Shown one piece after another: positions 1-6,389 of a stretch of 8,851 bases of DNA. Below the pieces are notes generated by a model that ran no database searches, was not told where the DNA came from, and saw nothing but the letters and a program-made list of their open reading frames with translations. How positions within the stretch are numbered: position 1 is the first letter of the stretch; each line of letters begins with the position of its first letter. The DNA is from a bacterium (GTDB lineage: Bacteria; UBP18; UBA7526): contig JAUWYL010000033.1 of assembly GCA_030615855.1 (NCBI GenBank), positions 1 through 8,851 on the forward strand. The letters run 5' to 3'. Position numbers and translations under genes: made by a program.

Positions 1-487
1 CACCGCCACCTTGGAAGGAACCAGGCCCCTCTTGGTTGAGATCCAGGCCCTGGTGAGCCCCTCCAGCTTCGCCTTACCCCAGAGAAGGACTACTGGCCTG
101 GACTATAACCGGGCCTCTCTTCTCTTAGCTGTTTTGGAAAAGAGGGCGGGACTGAGATTGGGGAATAAGGATGTCTTTCTAAATGTTGCTGGGGGATTGA
201 GGGTCTATGAACCAGCGGTGGATCTCTCTATGGTATTGGCTGTGGCCTCCAGTCTTAAGAATAAAGCCATCGACTCTGACCTGATTGCTTTGGGCGAGGT
301 GGGTTTAAGCGGAGAGGTGCGCAGTATCAACCGGGTACCTTTAAGGATAAGGGAGGCAGAGAAGCTGGGCTTTAAGAGATGCCTCATTCCTAAAGGAAAC
401 CTAAAGGATTTAGGAAAGAGAGAAAAAATAAAAATAATTGATGTAGGAAAAATTCAAGAAGCCCTGAAAATAGCAAGGATTAGTTGA
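1..487 (+). CDS. radA: DNA repair protein RadA, C-terminal part (5' truncated by window edge)
   Basis: This is the C-terminal 161 residues of RadA (Sms), a RecA-related ATPase that helps process branched recombination intermediates. The frame is already open at the window edge and reads T-A-T-L-E-G-T-R-P from position 2, so the TTG at 11 is not a real start. The peptide LEGTRPLLVEIQALV is the typical RadA segment that follows the ATPase core. It is followed by the Lon-protease-like domain, with the RadA-typical stretches FLNVAGG, EPAVDLSMVLA and GEVGLSGEVRSI. The zinc finger and Walker motifs would lie upstream, outside the window. The stop is TGA at 485-487. A repeat-filled spacer follows before the PIN/TRAM gene, as in the radA-yacL neighbourhood of many bacteria, but without disA. 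The family assignment is secure; only the missing N-terminus is unseen. Confidence 0.95.
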   Translation, partial: TATLEGTRPLLVEIQALVSPSSFALPQRRTTGLDYNRASLLLAVLEKRAGLRLGNKDVFLNVAGGLRVYEPAVDLSMVLAVASSLKNKAIDSDLIALGEVGLSGEVRSINRVPLRIREAEKLGFKRCLIPKGNLKDLGKREKIKIIDVGKIQEALKIARIS

Positions 488-514
488 AAAGTCACTTAGT
501 TCATAAGAAAATAA

Positions 515-617
515 GGGTGAGTTGTGGGTTATGGGTCGAGTAATTGGGATGAGGGTGAGGAAACCCACCCCCAACCTCACAACCCGACCCACTACTCACT
601 ACCCGTCCTCACCCCTA
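515..617. repeat. Palindromic intergenic repeat, copy 1
   Basis: A roughly 103-bp element lies in the radA to PIN/TRAM spacer. It begins GGGTGAGTT and contains an imperfect inverted repeat: 518-529 against 587-598, 11 of 12 paired. A nested perfect arm pairs GTGAGG (555-560) with CCTCAC (575-580). A 30-base stretch at 575-604 is identical to 2628-2657 in copy 2, and the left ends also align closely. It encodes no protein and no transposase, so it looks like a non-autonomous, MITE-like or BIME-like repeat. Confidence 0.8.
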
Positions 618-656
618 ATATAAGCAACTGTAATCAATTGCTGTAATACTACATTT

Positions 657-701
657 ATCTGTGATCTATGTAAATCCGTAATAAATCTGTGTGAATCCGT
701 G
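657..701. repeat. Short AATCCGTG/ATCTGTG-type repeats
   Basis: Degenerate direct repeats of ATCTGTG and AATCCGTG follow the palindromic repeat and end just before the Shine-Dalgarno sequence of the PIN/TRAM gene. A related TAATCC(A/G)TG pair follows copy 2 of the palindromic repeat (2671-2714), so the two repeat types occur in the same order in both spacers. The GTG at 691 lies inside this repeat and is unlikely to be a real start codon. Confidence 0.6.
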
Positions 702-707
702 TTTGAG

Positions 708-716
708 AGGAGGTGA
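708..716 (+). promoter_or_regulatory. Strong Shine-Dalgarno site that decides the PIN/TRAM start
   Basis: AGGAGGTGA is a near-complete complement of the 16S rRNA 3' end. It ends 7 bases before the ATG at 724. It therefore supports 724 over the in-frame GTG at 691, which lies upstream of the site inside a repeat. Confidence 0.85.
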
Positions 717-723
717 GAAAGAG

Positions 724-1692
724 ATGATCTGGATTATAAGAGTTCTTTTTTTATTTATCTGTGCTGGTTTAGGCTATCGCCTCCTAGATAAACTTGGCCT
801 CTTAGCCTTTTCCCTGGGAGCAATAGCTATTCTCCTGTTGGAATTCGCCTCTAAGAGAGTTCGCCTGAAGACTTTCCTGGCAGTTAGCTTAGGACTCATT
901 GTTGGATTAATCTGTGCTAACCTCTTGGCCTATTGTATTACCCTTGTTCCCTTTTCTTATCCCATACCACGCATTATCTTTATTGCCCTGAATCTCTCCT
1001 TAGGTTATCTGGGAATGGTCATCGCCTGGAGGAAGAGGGAGGAGATCGGTTTTGCACCCTTAATTCCCAGAAAGAAAGAAGCACCAAGACTGGGAGCAAA
1101 AACCAAGGTCCTGGATACCAGTGTTATCATCGATGGAAGGATCGCCGACATCTGTCAGACGAAGTTTGTGGAGGGAACCCTGATCATCCCCAGGTTCGTC
1201 TTAAGGGAACTGCAGTCCATCGCTGATTCTCCTGATTCTCTGAAGAGGAATCGGGGAAGAAGGGGACTTGATATCCTGAACCGGCTCCAAAAGCAGAAGG
1301 ATTTGGATATCAAGATAAGCGAGCAGGACTTCCCGGCAATTAGAGAGGTGGACGGAAAGCTCATCCAACTGACCAAGGTCCTGGACGGCCTCCTGGTAAC
1401 CAATGACTTCAATCTCAATAAGGTGGCCGAGCTACAAGGAGTGGAGGTCTTAAACGTCAATGAATTAGCCAATGCTCTGAGGCCGGTGGTTTTGCCTGGT
1501 GAGGTGATGAATGTGCGCATCATAAAGGGAGGAAAGGAGCCTGGCCAGGGGGTGGCCTATCTCGATGATGGGACCATGGTGGTTGTTGACGAGGGTGAGG
1601 ACTTCATGGGAAAGACCATGGATGTTGTAGTGACCAGTGTCCTGCAGACCACTGCGGGAAGGATGATCTTCACTCGCCTGAAAGAAGCCTGA
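724..1692 (+). CDS. Membrane-anchored PIN/TRAM domain protein (YacL family, putative RNase)
   Basis: A 322-residue protein of the YacL family. The N-terminal ~102 residues are hydrophobic and look like four membrane segments (about 4-20, 24-41, 50-76, 83-102). A PIN nuclease-like domain follows (about 127-253). Its expected acidic metal-site residues are visible: D131 in VLDTS, E162 in LRELQ, D210 in REVDGK and D228 in TNDFN. A C-terminal TRAM domain (about 257-320), a predicted RNA-binding fold, ends the protein. The role is inferred to be a membrane-tethered ribonuclease; substrates are not established from sequence. The start at ATG 724 is chosen because a near-perfect Shine-Dalgarno (708-716) stands 7 bases upstream. 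It lies between radA and ispD, the usual location of yacL. In Bacillus, disA lies between radA and yacL; it is absent here. Confidence 0.92.
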   Translation: MIWIIRVLFLFICAGLGYRLLDKLGLLAFSLGAIAILLLEFASKRVRLKTFLAVSLGLIVGLICANLLAYCITLVPFSYPIPRIIFIALNLSLGYLGMVIAWRKREEIGFAPLIPRKKEAPRLGAKTKVLDTSVIIDGRIADICQTKFVEGTLIIPRFVLRELQSIADSPDSLKRNRGRRGLDILNRLQKQKDLDIKISEQDFPAIREVDGKLIQLTKVLDGLLVTNDFNLNKVAELQGVEVLNVNELANALRPVVLPGEVMNVRIIKGGKEPGQGVAYLDDGTMVVVDEGEDFMGKTMDVVVTSVLQTTAGRMIFTRLKEA

Positions 1693-1702
1693 GCTAAAAA
1701 AA

Positions 1703-1828
1703 GTTTACGGTTAACGGTTTACGGTTTACCGTAAACGGTAAACAGCGACGAACAGAGTGAGGAGCGGGCAAATTGAATAATAGTTATTCATCAGCGGGGC
1801 AAGTAAAACGCACCGCTCAACGGTAAAC
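1703..1828. repeat. GTTTAC/GTAAAC palindromic repeat spacer before ispD
   Basis: This 126-bp segment fills most of the gap between the PIN/TRAM gene and ispD. It opens with repeated GTTTACGG units and contains a perfect 9-bp stem (1717-1725 with 1728-1736) with a 2-base loop, then GGTAAAC at 1737-1743. A second small hairpin GAATAA-TAG-TTATTC and a GAGCGG/CCGCTC pair (1762-1767, 1813-1818) follow. It ends with CGGTAAAC (1821-1828), one base before the ispD ATG, so GTTTAC/GTAAAC ends bound the element like terminal inverted repeats. Seven A residues precede the hairpin; read on the minus strand this would resemble an intrinsic terminator. Confidence 0.7.
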
Positions 1829-1829
1829 G

Positions 1830-2570
1830 ATGAAGCAACAATTAAAAGTGGTGGCTATTGTTCCTAGTGCGGGAAAGGGTGAGAGAATGGGCAAGAAGAA
1901 GGAGTTCCTTCTCTTAGGCGATAAACCTATCTTGGCCCATACCTTAAAACCCTTAGAAAACCATCCTCAAATCTCTGAAGTCATTTTAGTAATTGACGAG
2001 AAGAGTGTAGAAAAATGCAAAAGGGTAATTGTCGAGAAGTATGGTTTTAAGAAGGTTAAAGAAGTAGTCGCGGGAGGAGAGGAGAGGCAGGATTCTGTTT
2101 ATAATGGCCTGAAGAGAGTAGCTAAAGACTGTGATATCGTTCTCATTCAGGATGGCGTTCGTCCTTTTCTGACAGAGGATTTAATCACCAGATCTATTGA
2201 AGAGGCAGAGAAACATAAAGCAGCAGTAGTTGCTGTTCCCTGTATCGACACCATAAAATTTGCCCGAAAAGAGAATGATATGGCCTTAGAGACCCTGGAC
2301 CGAGAATACCTCTGGATGGCCCAGACTCCCCAAACCTTCAGATATGAGATAATTCTAAGGGCCTATGAAAAGGCGGGAGAAGAGAAGTTTAGAGGAACGG
2401 ATGATGCTTCTCTGGTAGAGAGGATGGGGATAGCGGTCAAGATTGTAAGAGGCTCCTACGATAACATCAAAATCACCACTCCTCAGGACCTAATCTTAGC
2501 AGAAGCCATCTTAGCCAAAAGGGAAGAGCAGGGACTAGAAGGGATTAGAAGGGACGAGCGGGGAGGGTGA
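1830..2570 (+). CDS. ispD: 2-C-methyl-D-erythritol 4-phosphate cytidylyltransferase
   Basis: IspD joins CTP and methylerythritol 4-phosphate to give CDP-methylerythritol, the third step of the cytosolic MEP isoprenoid pathway. The 246-residue protein has the N-terminal nucleotide-binding motif VPSAGKGERMG (11-21), with basic residues at 22-24. It also has AGGEERQDSVYNGL (81-94), the family signature region VLIQDGVRPF (104-113), RGTDDASLVE (188-197) and NIKITTPQDL (212-221). The signature deviates from the common HDAARPF form (Q for H, V for the second A). There is no visible Shine-Dalgarno before ATG 1830, and an in-frame TAA at 1824 rules out a longer start. The last residues (about 231-246) are encoded by a 10-bp tandem repeat, and the stop lies inside the next intergenic repeat, so the tail is probably not part of the enzyme fold. 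It pairs functionally with ispF downstream. Confidence 0.96.
   Translation: MKQQLKVVAIVPSAGKGERMGKKKEFLLLGDKPILAHTLKPLENHPQISEVILVIDEKSVEKCKRVIVEKYGFKKVKEVVAGGEERQDSVYNGLKRVAKDCDIVLIQDGVRPFLTEDLITRSIEEAEKHKAAVVAVPCIDTIKFARKENDMALETLDREYLWMAQTPQTFRYEIILRAYEKAGEEKFRGTDDASLVERMGIAVKIVRGSYDNIKITTPQDLILAEAILAKREEQGLEGIRRDERGG
2521..2570 (+). repeat. 10-bp GGGA tandem repeat in the ispD 3' end
   Basis: Five consecutive imperfect 10-base units, each starting GGGA: GGGAAGAGCA, GGGACTAGAA, GGGATTAGAA, GGGACGAGCG and GGGAGGGTGA. They encode the last residues of IspD. The last unit overlaps the left end of the following palindromic repeat and supplies the stop codon. Confidence 0.75.
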
Positions 2571-2670
2571 GTTATGAGTTATGTGTCGGGGAATAAGGGT
2601 GAGGATGAGTTTTTACCCCATCCCCATCCTCACAACCCGACCCACTACTCACTACCCATCCCTACCCGTA
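2565..2670. repeat. Palindromic intergenic repeat, copy 2
   Basis: Second copy of the element seen at 515-617, in the ispD-ispF spacer. The left end aligns with copy 1 (GGGTGAGTT, then GTTATG and GTCG). The 30 bases at 2628-2657 are identical to 575-604. The centre differs in sequence but keeps a hairpin: GTGAGGATG (2599-2607) pairs perfectly with CATCCTCAC (2625-2633). Conserved pairing with changed bases suggests that structure is selected, or that the copies are related and diverging. The ispD stop codon TGA (2568-2570) lies within its first bases. Confidence 0.8.
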
Positions 2671-2714
2671 ATTCAACATCCTTGCTAATCCATGCTATTC
2701 CCTACTAATCCGTG
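2671..2714. repeat. Short TAATCC(A/G)TG repeats before ispF
   Basis: CTAATCCATG (2685-2694) and CTAATCCGTG (2705-2714) lie exactly 20 bases apart. They follow the palindromic repeat, as the AATCCGTG repeats do in the first spacer. The GTG at 2712 that could extend ispF lies in this repeat and is probably not used. Confidence 0.5.
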
Positions 2715-2732
2715 AAAAATAGTGGAGAAAAA

Positions 2733-3194
2733 ATGCGAGTTGGAATAGGATACGATGTCCATAAGTTAGTTGAGGGAAGAAAGCTCATCTTGGGTGGGGT
2801 AGAGATCCCTTTTGAAAAGGGTTTACTTGGCCATTCAGATGGGGATGTCTTATTACATGCTATATGCGATGCCCTATTAGGGGCAGCAGGCAAAGGAGAT
2901 ATTGGACGACACTTTCCAGATACCGATCCAGAGTATAAAGATATCTCAAGTCTCATCCTTCTTGAAAAGGTGAAGGGATTAATAAAGGAGTATAGGATAA
3001 ATAACATAGATAGCATCGTCATTGCTCAGGAGCCGAAGCTCGCTCCCTATCTGGAGAAGATGAAGGAAAATATTGCCCAAGTATTGAAGATAGGCAAAAG
3101 CAAGATCAACATCAAGCCAACCACTACTGAAAAGTTGGGTCCCCTGGGAAGGGGGGAAGGAATAGCGGCCTACGCCACGGTAAGTCTCGAATGA
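2733..3194 (+). CDS. ispF: 2-C-methyl-D-erythritol 2,4-cyclodiphosphate synthase
   Basis: IspF cyclises CDP-methylerythritol 2-phosphate to methylerythritol 2,4-cyclodiphosphate with release of CMP, as a metal-dependent homotrimer. The 153-residue product has the usual family length. Visible motifs are [12 protein letters not shown] with metal ligands D8 and H10, the signature [19 protein letters not shown] with the third ligand H42, [11 protein letters not shown] (55-65), and the CDP-binding KPTTTEKLG (128-136). ATG 2733 is chosen because the protein then begins exactly at the conserved [10 protein letters not shown] and a GGAG lies 5 bases upstream. An in-frame GTG at 2712 would add seven unconserved residues from a repeat. 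The stop overlaps the start of the next gene (ATGA, 3191-3194). IspE, which makes its substrate, is not in the window. Confidence 0.97.
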   Translation: MRVGIGYDVHKLVEGRKLILGGVEIPFEKGLLGHSDGDVLLHAICDALLGAAGKGDIGRHFPDTDPEYKDISSLILLEKVKGLIKEYRINNIDSIVIAQEPKLAPYLEKMKENIAQVLKIGKSKINIKPTTTEKLGPLGRGEGIAAYATVSLE

Positions 3195-3856
3195 AATATT
3201 ATTGTCATCTTTCTTTAATCACTGCAATCATTGTGCTTTTGTTTTTAAGTGGAAACAAGATATTGGCAGAAGAGAAGACAAAGATAGTAATAAATATCCC
3301 GACCACGACTTTGTATCTTTACCAAGGAGATGAACTGATCAAAGAGTATAGAATAACGGTTGGTCGCATAGATGCTTCCACACCCATTGGAAATTTCAAG
3401 GTAGTTAATAAAAAAGTTAATCCCACCTGGTATCCAACAGATGGAAGGAATCCCATTCCACCTGGACCGAACAACGAATTAGGAACGAGATGGATCGGGA
3501 TAGATAAACCCCATTTTGGGATGCATGGGACGATCAAGCCTCAGGAGATAGGGAAGGCCACTTCGGATGGCTGTGTGAGGCTTAAGAACAAAGATATTGA
3601 GGAGCTATACCCTTTAGTTCCTTTGAAGACATCGGTTGAAATCAGATATCAGACGATCGATGTGAAAAAAGAGAAGGGACTACTTAAAATCACCATCTAT
3701 TCTGATATCTATGCTTTGAGAACAAATACCATAAAGAGATTGGGGAAAGAGACGGGTTTGGAGATGGATGACTCTTTCTGGGAGGATACCATAAAAGAAG
3801 CAGAGGAGAGGGGGGTCTATTATTTCACCGTCTTTTCTGGTGGAGTGAGAGAGTGA
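3191..3856 (+). CDS. Exported L,D-transpeptidase (YkuD family)
   Basis: A 221-residue protein with an N-terminal signal or anchor segment (hydrophobic residues about 8-20, then GNKILAEEK with a possible AXA-like cleavage region near 24-27). A YkuD/ErfK L,D-transpeptidase domain follows (about 31-154). The catalytic motif is complete: H112 in MHGT, then S125, G127, C128 and R130 in SDGCVR. Family members form 3-3 cross-links in peptidoglycan or attach proteins to it, working outside the cytoplasmic membrane; which reaction applies here cannot be read from sequence. The C-terminal ~65 residues lie beyond the domain and I do not recognise them. The gene overlaps ispF by ATGA and gltX by GTGA, so it is probably co-translated with them. 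This is an unusual position in this neighbourhood. Confidence 0.92.
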   Translation: MKYYCHLSLITAIIVLLFLSGNKILAEEKTKIVINIPTTTLYLYQGDELIKEYRITVGRIDASTPIGNFKVVNKKVNPTWYPTDGRNPIPPGPNNELGTRWIGIDKPHFGMHGTIKPQEIGKATSDGCVRLKNKDIEELYPLVPLKTSVEIRYQTIDVKKEKGLLKITIYSDIYALRTNTIKRLGKETGLEMDDSFWEDTIKEAEERGVYYFTVFSGGVRE

Positions 3857-5292
3857 AGGTAAGGGTTAGGTTTGCTCCATCTCCCACAGGATATCTTCAT
3901 GTTGGCGGAGCAAGAACGGCACTCTTTAACTGGCTCTTTGCCCGCCACACGGAGGGAACATTTATCCTGAGGATTGAGGATACGGACAGGAAGCGCTCTG
4001 CAAATAAATACGAGAAAGCCATAATTGAGGATTTAAGATACTTAGGGCTCAATTGGGATGAGGGAATAGAAGTTGGTGGAAAATATGGACCCTATCGCCA
4101 GAGTCAAAGGCTAAGTCTATATAAGAAATATGCCTATCGATTATCAAAAGAGAAAAAAGCCTACTATTGTTACTGCACAGAAAGAGAGTTAGAGGGAAGA
4201 AGAAAGGAAGCATTGAGGAAGGGTCAGACACCGAGATATGACGGGAGATGCCGCAATCTAACAAAAGGGCAAAAGAGGGAGCATGAAAGAGAAGGGAGAA
4301 AGCCGACCATAAGGTTTAAAGTCCCAAAGAAGAAAGTAGTGGTCTCCGACCTTGTGCGGGGAGAGGTAACATTCGAGGCAGATGCCCTGGGAGACTTCAT
4401 CATCCTTCGCTCGGATGGGGTGGCAGCCTTCAACTTTGCCAATATTATTGATGATATGAGCATGAAGATCACCCACGTGATCAGGGGTGAGGACCACTTA
4501 TCCAATACTCCAAGACAGATCCTTCTCTATCAAGCTTTGGGAATAGAACCTCCCAAGTTTGCCCATATCTCTATGATCCTTGGTCCAGATCGCTCAAGGC
4601 TTTCTAAACGCCATGGGGCAACCGCAATAAGAGAGTATAGAAGGAAAGGTTATCTGCCAGAGGCCTTAGTAAATTATCTTGCCCTCCTGGGCTGGTATCC
4701 TCCGGATGGAGAAGAGATTAAGTCTACTAAGGAGTTAATTAAAGAGTTTTCATTGGATGATGTATCTAAGTCTTCGGCAATCTTTGATAACCAAAAACTG
4801 AACTGGATGGATGGCCACTATATAAGGAGCGCCTCCTTAAAGAGGATTATGGATTTGGCCATCCCTTATCTGAGAGAGGCAGGTTATCTAAAGGGAAGGA
4901 TAACCCCGGCCAAAAAGAGGTGGCTCTTGAAAGTGATCGAGGCCACCCGGACCCATCTCGATTATCTGGATCAAGTACCAGAAGAGACAGAGGTCTTCTT
5001 TACCAAAGAGATTAAGATTTCTAAAAAAGGGAAAGAGACTCTCAAAAAAGAGTCGAGTAAAAAAGTCTTAGTTGCTTTGGAAAATAGATTAAAGAAAATA
5101 AAGGAGATTACAGATAGAAATTTCAAGACCTTAATGAAAGACTTAGAGAAAGAGATCGGTTTTAGAGGAAAGAACCTCTATCTACCTATAAGGGTTGCCC
5201 TTACTGGCCAAAATAAAGGCCCAGAACTACGTTTTATTTTACCCATCTTAGGCAAAAGAGAATGCCTTAGAAGGCTTTCTAAGGTCCAATGA
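3853..5292 (+). CDS. gltX: Glutamate--tRNA ligase
   Basis: A class I aminoacyl-tRNA synthetase of 479 residues that charges tRNA-Glu with glutamate; some family members also charge tRNA-Gln. The catalytic Rossmann fold starts at once with RFAPSPTGYLHVGGAR (HIGH motif as HVGG, 16-19), followed by RIEDTDRKRS. A zinc-binding-type insert shows C106, C108 and C133 (CYC ... YDGRC). The KMSKS equivalent is SRLSKRHG (248-255). The C-terminal all-helical anticodon-binding region (about 330-479) is lysine-rich. The start is GTG 3853, which overlaps the preceding [16 protein letters not shown] is the normal N-terminus, and a GGAG at 3842-3845 can serve as ribosome binding site. The stop overlaps the galT start (ATGA, 5289-5292). 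Whether it is discriminating cannot be told without gatCAB or glnS information. Confidence 0.97.
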   Translation: MKVRVRFAPSPTGYLHVGGARTALFNWLFARHTEGTFILRIEDTDRKRSANKYEKAIIEDLRYLGLNWDEGIEVGGKYGPYRQSQRLSLYKKYAYRLSKEKKAYYCYCTERELEGRRKEALRKGQTPRYDGRCRNLTKGQKREHEREGRKPTIRFKVPKKKVVVSDLVRGEVTFEADALGDFIILRSDGVAAFNFANIIDDMSMKITHVIRGEDHLSNTPRQILLYQALGIEPPKFAHISMILGPDRSRLSKRHGATAIREYRRKGYLPEALVNYLALLGWYPPDGEEIKSTKELIKEFSLDDVSKSSAIFDNQKLNWMDGHYIRSASLKRIMDLAIPYLREAGYLKGRITPAKKRWLLKVIEATRTHLDYLDQVPEETEVFFTKEIKISKKGKETLKKESSKKVLVALENRLKKIKEITDRNFKTLMKDLEKEIGFRGKNLYLPIRVALTGQNKGPELRFILPILGKRECLRRLSKVQ

Positions 5293-6326
5293 ACGAATTG
5301 AGAAAAGACCCCATTTTGGGGAACTGGGTAATCATCTCTCCAGAACGGGACAAGAGACCCCGTGCCTTTGCCCGACCCCAGGAAAAAGTTAAGAGGAAAG
5401 AGACGGTCTGCCCCCTCTGCTCGGGCAATGAATTTCTAACTCCACCAGAGATCTATGCATTAAGACCCAAGAGGTCAAAGCCTGATACAAAGGGCTGGGG
5501 GGTGCGGGTGGTTCCCAATAGATTCCCAGCTTTGGGTAGAAAGAAAGAATTAGTGAGCAAGAGGCTGGGGATGTTTGATGTGATGAGTGGCTTCGGGGCC
5601 CATGAAGTAATCATTGAGACCCCGGATCATAACAAGAACCTAAAGGATCAGAGTGTAGAAGAATTGAGCAAAGTCTTAAAAACCTTCCAATACAGGATAG
5701 AGGAGCTCTATAAGGATAAGCGCCTGCGCTATTGCTTGGTATTTAAAAACGAAGGCTGGGAGGCCGGGGCCTCTCTGGAGCATCCCCATTCCCAACTCAT
5801 CGCTACCCCAGTCATCCCCAAAAGAATAAAGGAAGAACTGGTCGGCTCAAGGAATTATTTCAAAGGGAGGAGAAGATGCATCTACTGTGATATCCTGAGC
5901 CAGGAGAGGAAGGATGGCGAGAGAATAGTCTATGAGAACAAAGAGTATATTGCTTTCTGCCCCTTTGCCTCACGCTTCCCCTTTGAGATATGGCTCCTCC
6001 CCAAGAAGCATAACGCTGATTTCTGTTCTCAGACCACCAAAAAGAATATTCCTCTCTTGGCTGATGCCCTTAAAACCACCATGCAGAAGTTAGCTTCCAC
6101 TTTGAATGACCCCCAGTACAACTATGTCATCCACACTGCCCCCAACCCGATCTCCAGACATGGTTATGGGAAGAACATTGATAGAGACTTTCATTGGCAT
6201 ATCGAGATTATACCTCGCCTTACCCGGTTAGCAGGGTTTGAATGGGGGGCGGACTTCTACATCAATCCCATGGCACCAGAAGAAGCCGCCCGGTCTCTTC
6301 GAAACGCGAATAATCGCGAATTATAA
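5289..6326 (+). CDS. galT: Galactose-1-phosphate uridylyltransferase
   Basis: A HIT-superfamily nucleotidyltransferase of 345 residues. GalT swaps UMP between UDP-glucose and galactose 1-phosphate in the Leloir pathway. The active-site motif EHPHSQ is present: H165 as likely zinc ligand, H167 as the nucleophile that carries UMP, Q169. Other zinc-site residues are C41 and C44 (CPLC) and probably H114. A second CXXC (C197/C200, CIYC) opens the C-terminal half, which carries FHWHIEIIPR (301-310) and GFEWGADFYINPMAPEEAA (316-334). In the last motif I would expect GTG-like residues where GAD is seen. Related enzymes of this family can act on other sugar phosphates, so the substrate is inferred. 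It overlaps gltX by ATGA. The final residues (NANNREL) are encoded by GCGAAT-type repeat DNA. Confidence 0.9.
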   Translation: MNELRKDPILGNWVIISPERDKRPRAFARPQEKVKRKETVCPLCSGNEFLTPPEIYALRPKRSKPDTKGWGVRVVPNRFPALGRKKELVSKRLGMFDVMSGFGAHEVIIETPDHNKNLKDQSVEELSKVLKTFQYRIEELYKDKRLRYCLVFKNEGWEAGASLEHPHSQLIATPVIPKRIKEELVGSRNYFKGRRRCIYCDILSQERKDGERIVYENKEYIAFCPFASRFPFEIWLLPKKHNADFCSQTTKKNIPLLADALKTTMQKLASTLNDPQYNYVIHTAPNPISRHGYGKNIDRDFHWHIEIIPRLTRLAGFEWGADFYINPMAPEEAARSLRNANNREL

Positions 6327-6347
6327 AGATACGAATTGTCGCGAATA
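6304..6347. repeat. GCGAAT short repeats across the galT stop
   Basis: ACGCGAATA (6304-6312), TCGCGAAT (6314-6321) and TCGCGAAT (6339-6346) form a short cluster of near-identical units, with a related ACGAATT at 6331-6337. The cluster begins inside the galT 3' end and runs into the 63-bp spacer before cysS. It appears to provide the galT stop codon region. Confidence 0.6.
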
Positions 6348-6389
6348 GAAAACTATAAATAGATACAAATCAAGAAAAGGGAAGAAGAA

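Noticed and set aside
691-723. Upstream GTG start for the PIN/TRAM protein, adding 11 residues
   Set aside because: The GTG lies inside an AATCCGTG repeat and upstream of the strong Shine-Dalgarno at 708-716, which is correctly placed for ATG 724.
1703-1743. Telomere-like or CRISPR-like tandem repeat
   Set aside because: The GTTTACGG units are few, inverted rather than spaced by unique sequence, and there are no cas genes.
2712-2732. Upstream GTG start for IspF, adding 7 residues
   Set aside because: It lies in a short repeat, and the conserved IspF N-terminus begins at ATG 2733 with GGAG just upstream.
6336-6359. Promoter before cysS (TTGTCG and TATAAA)
   Set aside because: The spacing is only about 12 bases and the -35 box is weak and lies in repeat DNA, so the call is not supportable.
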